NCBI GenBank assembly: GCA_964504135.1
Contig: CAZDCW010000047.1
Coordinates: 1 to 7,690 of the forward strand
Direction: 5' to 3'
Length of the DNA: 7,690 nucleotides
From: JACPTG01 sp964504135
Lineage (GTDB): Archaea > Nanobdellota > Nanobdellia > Woesearchaeales > UBA10216
Within the stretch, counting starts at the first letter, position 1. Each line of letters begins with the position of its first letter. A program made the position numbers and the translations under genes. The notes under the pieces are model-generated. The model did no database searches. It saw only the letters and a list, made by a program, of their open reading frames with translations, and was not told where the DNA came from. Below, piece after piece: positions 6,854-7,690 of this stretch.

Positions 6854-7407
6854 AAGACATAATCCTAAGCAGGCTGGAAGCAGAGCATTATGGAGTTAAT
6901 GCAGGAGCTGATAGCGGAAAGCGCGCGGTATTCTGCCAGCACATTGGAAAACGCCTGAGGCACATGCAGAAGCTGCAGGCCAGGGGCGAGGAACTTTTTG
7001 AAACCAGGGAAAGGGCAATGCTGGTCGCAGAAGCAGCAGCAAGGGCGTTAAGAAGGCATGAGCATGACTACGCGCACCTCCTGAAAATCCACTCAAGACG
7101 CCACTTCCACAGCATAATGAGCGGAAGCCCAGGCAGGGAGGAGCTTGAGATGAAGTACGCCTTCAGGAATCTCAGCCAGCTTGTAATCCAGCAGGCAACC
7201 GCGGCAGAACGGCTTGCAGCAAACATAAAGGCAGGCAGGGTCAATGAAGCCGTGCCACTCTACCGCGAATTGCTGGAAGCGGCAAGAGAGGAATGGGCGG
7301 CTGCAAAAAAAACAGGGGCAAGCAGCCTGCTCGCAGAGCATGAGCAAAGCCTCACCAGGGCAATGGCAGCGGCATCCAACCCGTTCGCCCCCACGCACAT
7401 ACCCTGA
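6850..7407 (+). CDS. Helical His-rich protein overlapping gatD, 185 aa
   Basis: I do not recognise a family. The ATG at 6850 overlaps the gatD stop as ATGA, so translation is probably coupled to gatD. The frame is open further upstream to 6748, but only inside gatD. The protein looks all-helical and is rich in Ala, Glu, Arg and His. A long helix runs from about 31 to 90. It includes the histidine-dense stretch HEHDYAHLLKIHSRRHFH at 70-87, with six His in 18 residues. Further helices lie at about 96-128 and 131-173. The tail SNPFAPTHIP (176-185) looks disordered. No membrane segment, signal peptide or catalytic motif is visible. Metal or nucleic-acid binding by the His/Arg stretch is possible but unproven. 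Position alone would suggest a link to tRNA amidation, which is weak evidence in a compact genome. Confidence 0.75.
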   Translation: MKDIILSRLEAEHYGVNAGADSGKRAVFCQHIGKRLRHMQKLQARGEELFETRERAMLVAEAAARALRRHEHDYAHLLKIHSRRHFHSIMSGSPGREELEMKYAFRNLSQLVIQQATAAERLAANIKAGRVNEAVPLYRELLEAAREEWAAAKKTGASSLLAEHEQSLTRAMAAASNPFAPTHIP

Positions 7408-7411
7408 ACCT

Positions 7412-7621
7412 ATGAAAAGAATAACAACTTTTGGAATCGTATTCCTAATTTTAGGGCCTGCCATCATATTTGCAAATTCCCCCCCTAAATTAGTGGAAAA
7501 GATTAGCGGCAAATTTCTGTATGGAAGCTTTCTTGTAATGGTAATTACAGTAATCCTCGGGTTGATATTTATGCAGCTGAAAAATAATCAGGAGGTTAGG
7601 GGATTTTTCAAGCGGTTATAA
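7412..7621 (+). CDS. Small two-helix membrane protein, 69 aa
   Basis: The family is unknown. A short positive N-terminus (MKR) leads into a hydrophobic helix at about 5-22 (TTFGIVFLILGPAIIFAN). A short loop with Lys residues (SPPKLVEKISGK) follows, then a second hydrophobic helix at about 35-57 (FLYGSFLVMVITVILGLIFM). The end is charged (KNNQEVRGFFKRL). This is a helical hairpin in the membrane, probably with both ends in the cytoplasm. The frame is open back to 7244, but that part runs inside the previous gene. The ATG at 7412, 4 nt after the previous stop, starts right at the membrane segment. There is no clear Shine-Dalgarno or promoter, so it probably belongs to the gatD unit. The DNA is noticeably more AT-rich than the gene before it, partly because of the hydrophobic codons. 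Confidence 0.65.
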   Translation: MKRITTFGIVFLILGPAIIFANSPPKLVEKISGKFLYGSFLVMVITVILGLIFMQLKNNQEVRGFFKRL

Positions 7622-7624
7622 AAT
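7616..7624 (+). promoter_or_regulatory. TATA-like box near the window end
   Basis: TTATAAAAT overlaps the stop of the small membrane protein. It would place a transcription start near 7643-7648, possibly for a gene beyond the window. A 20-codon frame (7623-7685) and a shorter in-frame ATG at 7659 are the only openings here and neither is convincing. Bases 7622-7690 otherwise show nothing I can name. Confidence 0.3.
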
Positions 7625-7690
7625 GAGAATAAACAGGATACTGTCACCTTTTCGTGATATGGTGTCTGCGGACATAGGCTATTAAATTGA

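Noticed and set aside
7244..7411. Upstream extension of the 69-aa membrane protein
   Set aside because: It is inside the previous gene in another frame and encodes an unlikely Gln/Pro/Arg-rich stretch; the ATG at 7412 sits directly before the membrane helix.
7623..7685. 20-codon frame at the window end
   Set aside because: It is too short, has no Shine-Dalgarno, and begins inside the TATA-like box; there is no sign of a frameshifted longer gene in the other frames.

Overview
The window looks archaeal. It encodes a Cdc48/VAT-type double AAA+ ATPase and GatD, the archaea-specific subunit of the Glu-tRNA(Gln) amidotransferase. Three of its transcription units begin with BRE/TATA-type promoters. 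All genes are on the + strand and tightly packed, with 4-base overlaps and 4-19 nt gaps inside units. The lineage cannot be fixed from the sequence. A compact archaeon of the DPANN/Micrarchaeota-Diapherotrites kind would fit, but that is an inference.

Layout. Bases 1-99 are noncoding and carry a promoter. Unit 1 (100-1250) holds a 135-aa conserved-looking protein of unknown function, followed 5 nt later by a family 2 glycosyltransferase. Unit 2 (promoter 1262-1277, genes 1300-5416) holds cdc48, then a 118-aa charged, coiled-coil-like protein with a clear Shine-Dalgarno sequence. Bases 5417-5557 form a 141-bp AT-rich intergenic region with a weak T-run and two TATA-like boxes. Unit 3 (5558-7621) holds gatD, a 185-aa helical protein overlapping it by ATGA, and a 69-aa protein with two predicted membrane segments. 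The last ~70 bases hold a TATA-like box and no convincing gene.

The main feature is a 489-residue intein (2152-3618) inside cdc48. It lies directly after the KYYG pore loop 1 of the first AAA+ ring, between Walker A and Walker B. It has all the residues expected for class 1 splicing (Ser1, TxxH, His-Asn, Ser+1) and a LAGLIDADG homing endonuclease with both acidic residues intact. Excision would leave a normal 757-aa Cdc48. Without splicing, the D1 ring would be interrupted at its substrate-gripping loop.

Functionally, the window mixes protein unfolding and quality control (Cdc48), glutaminyl-tRNA formation (GatD; its partner GatE is not here), sugar transfer and four uncharacterised proteins. 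No CRISPR array, insertion sequence, rRNA or tRNA was found.
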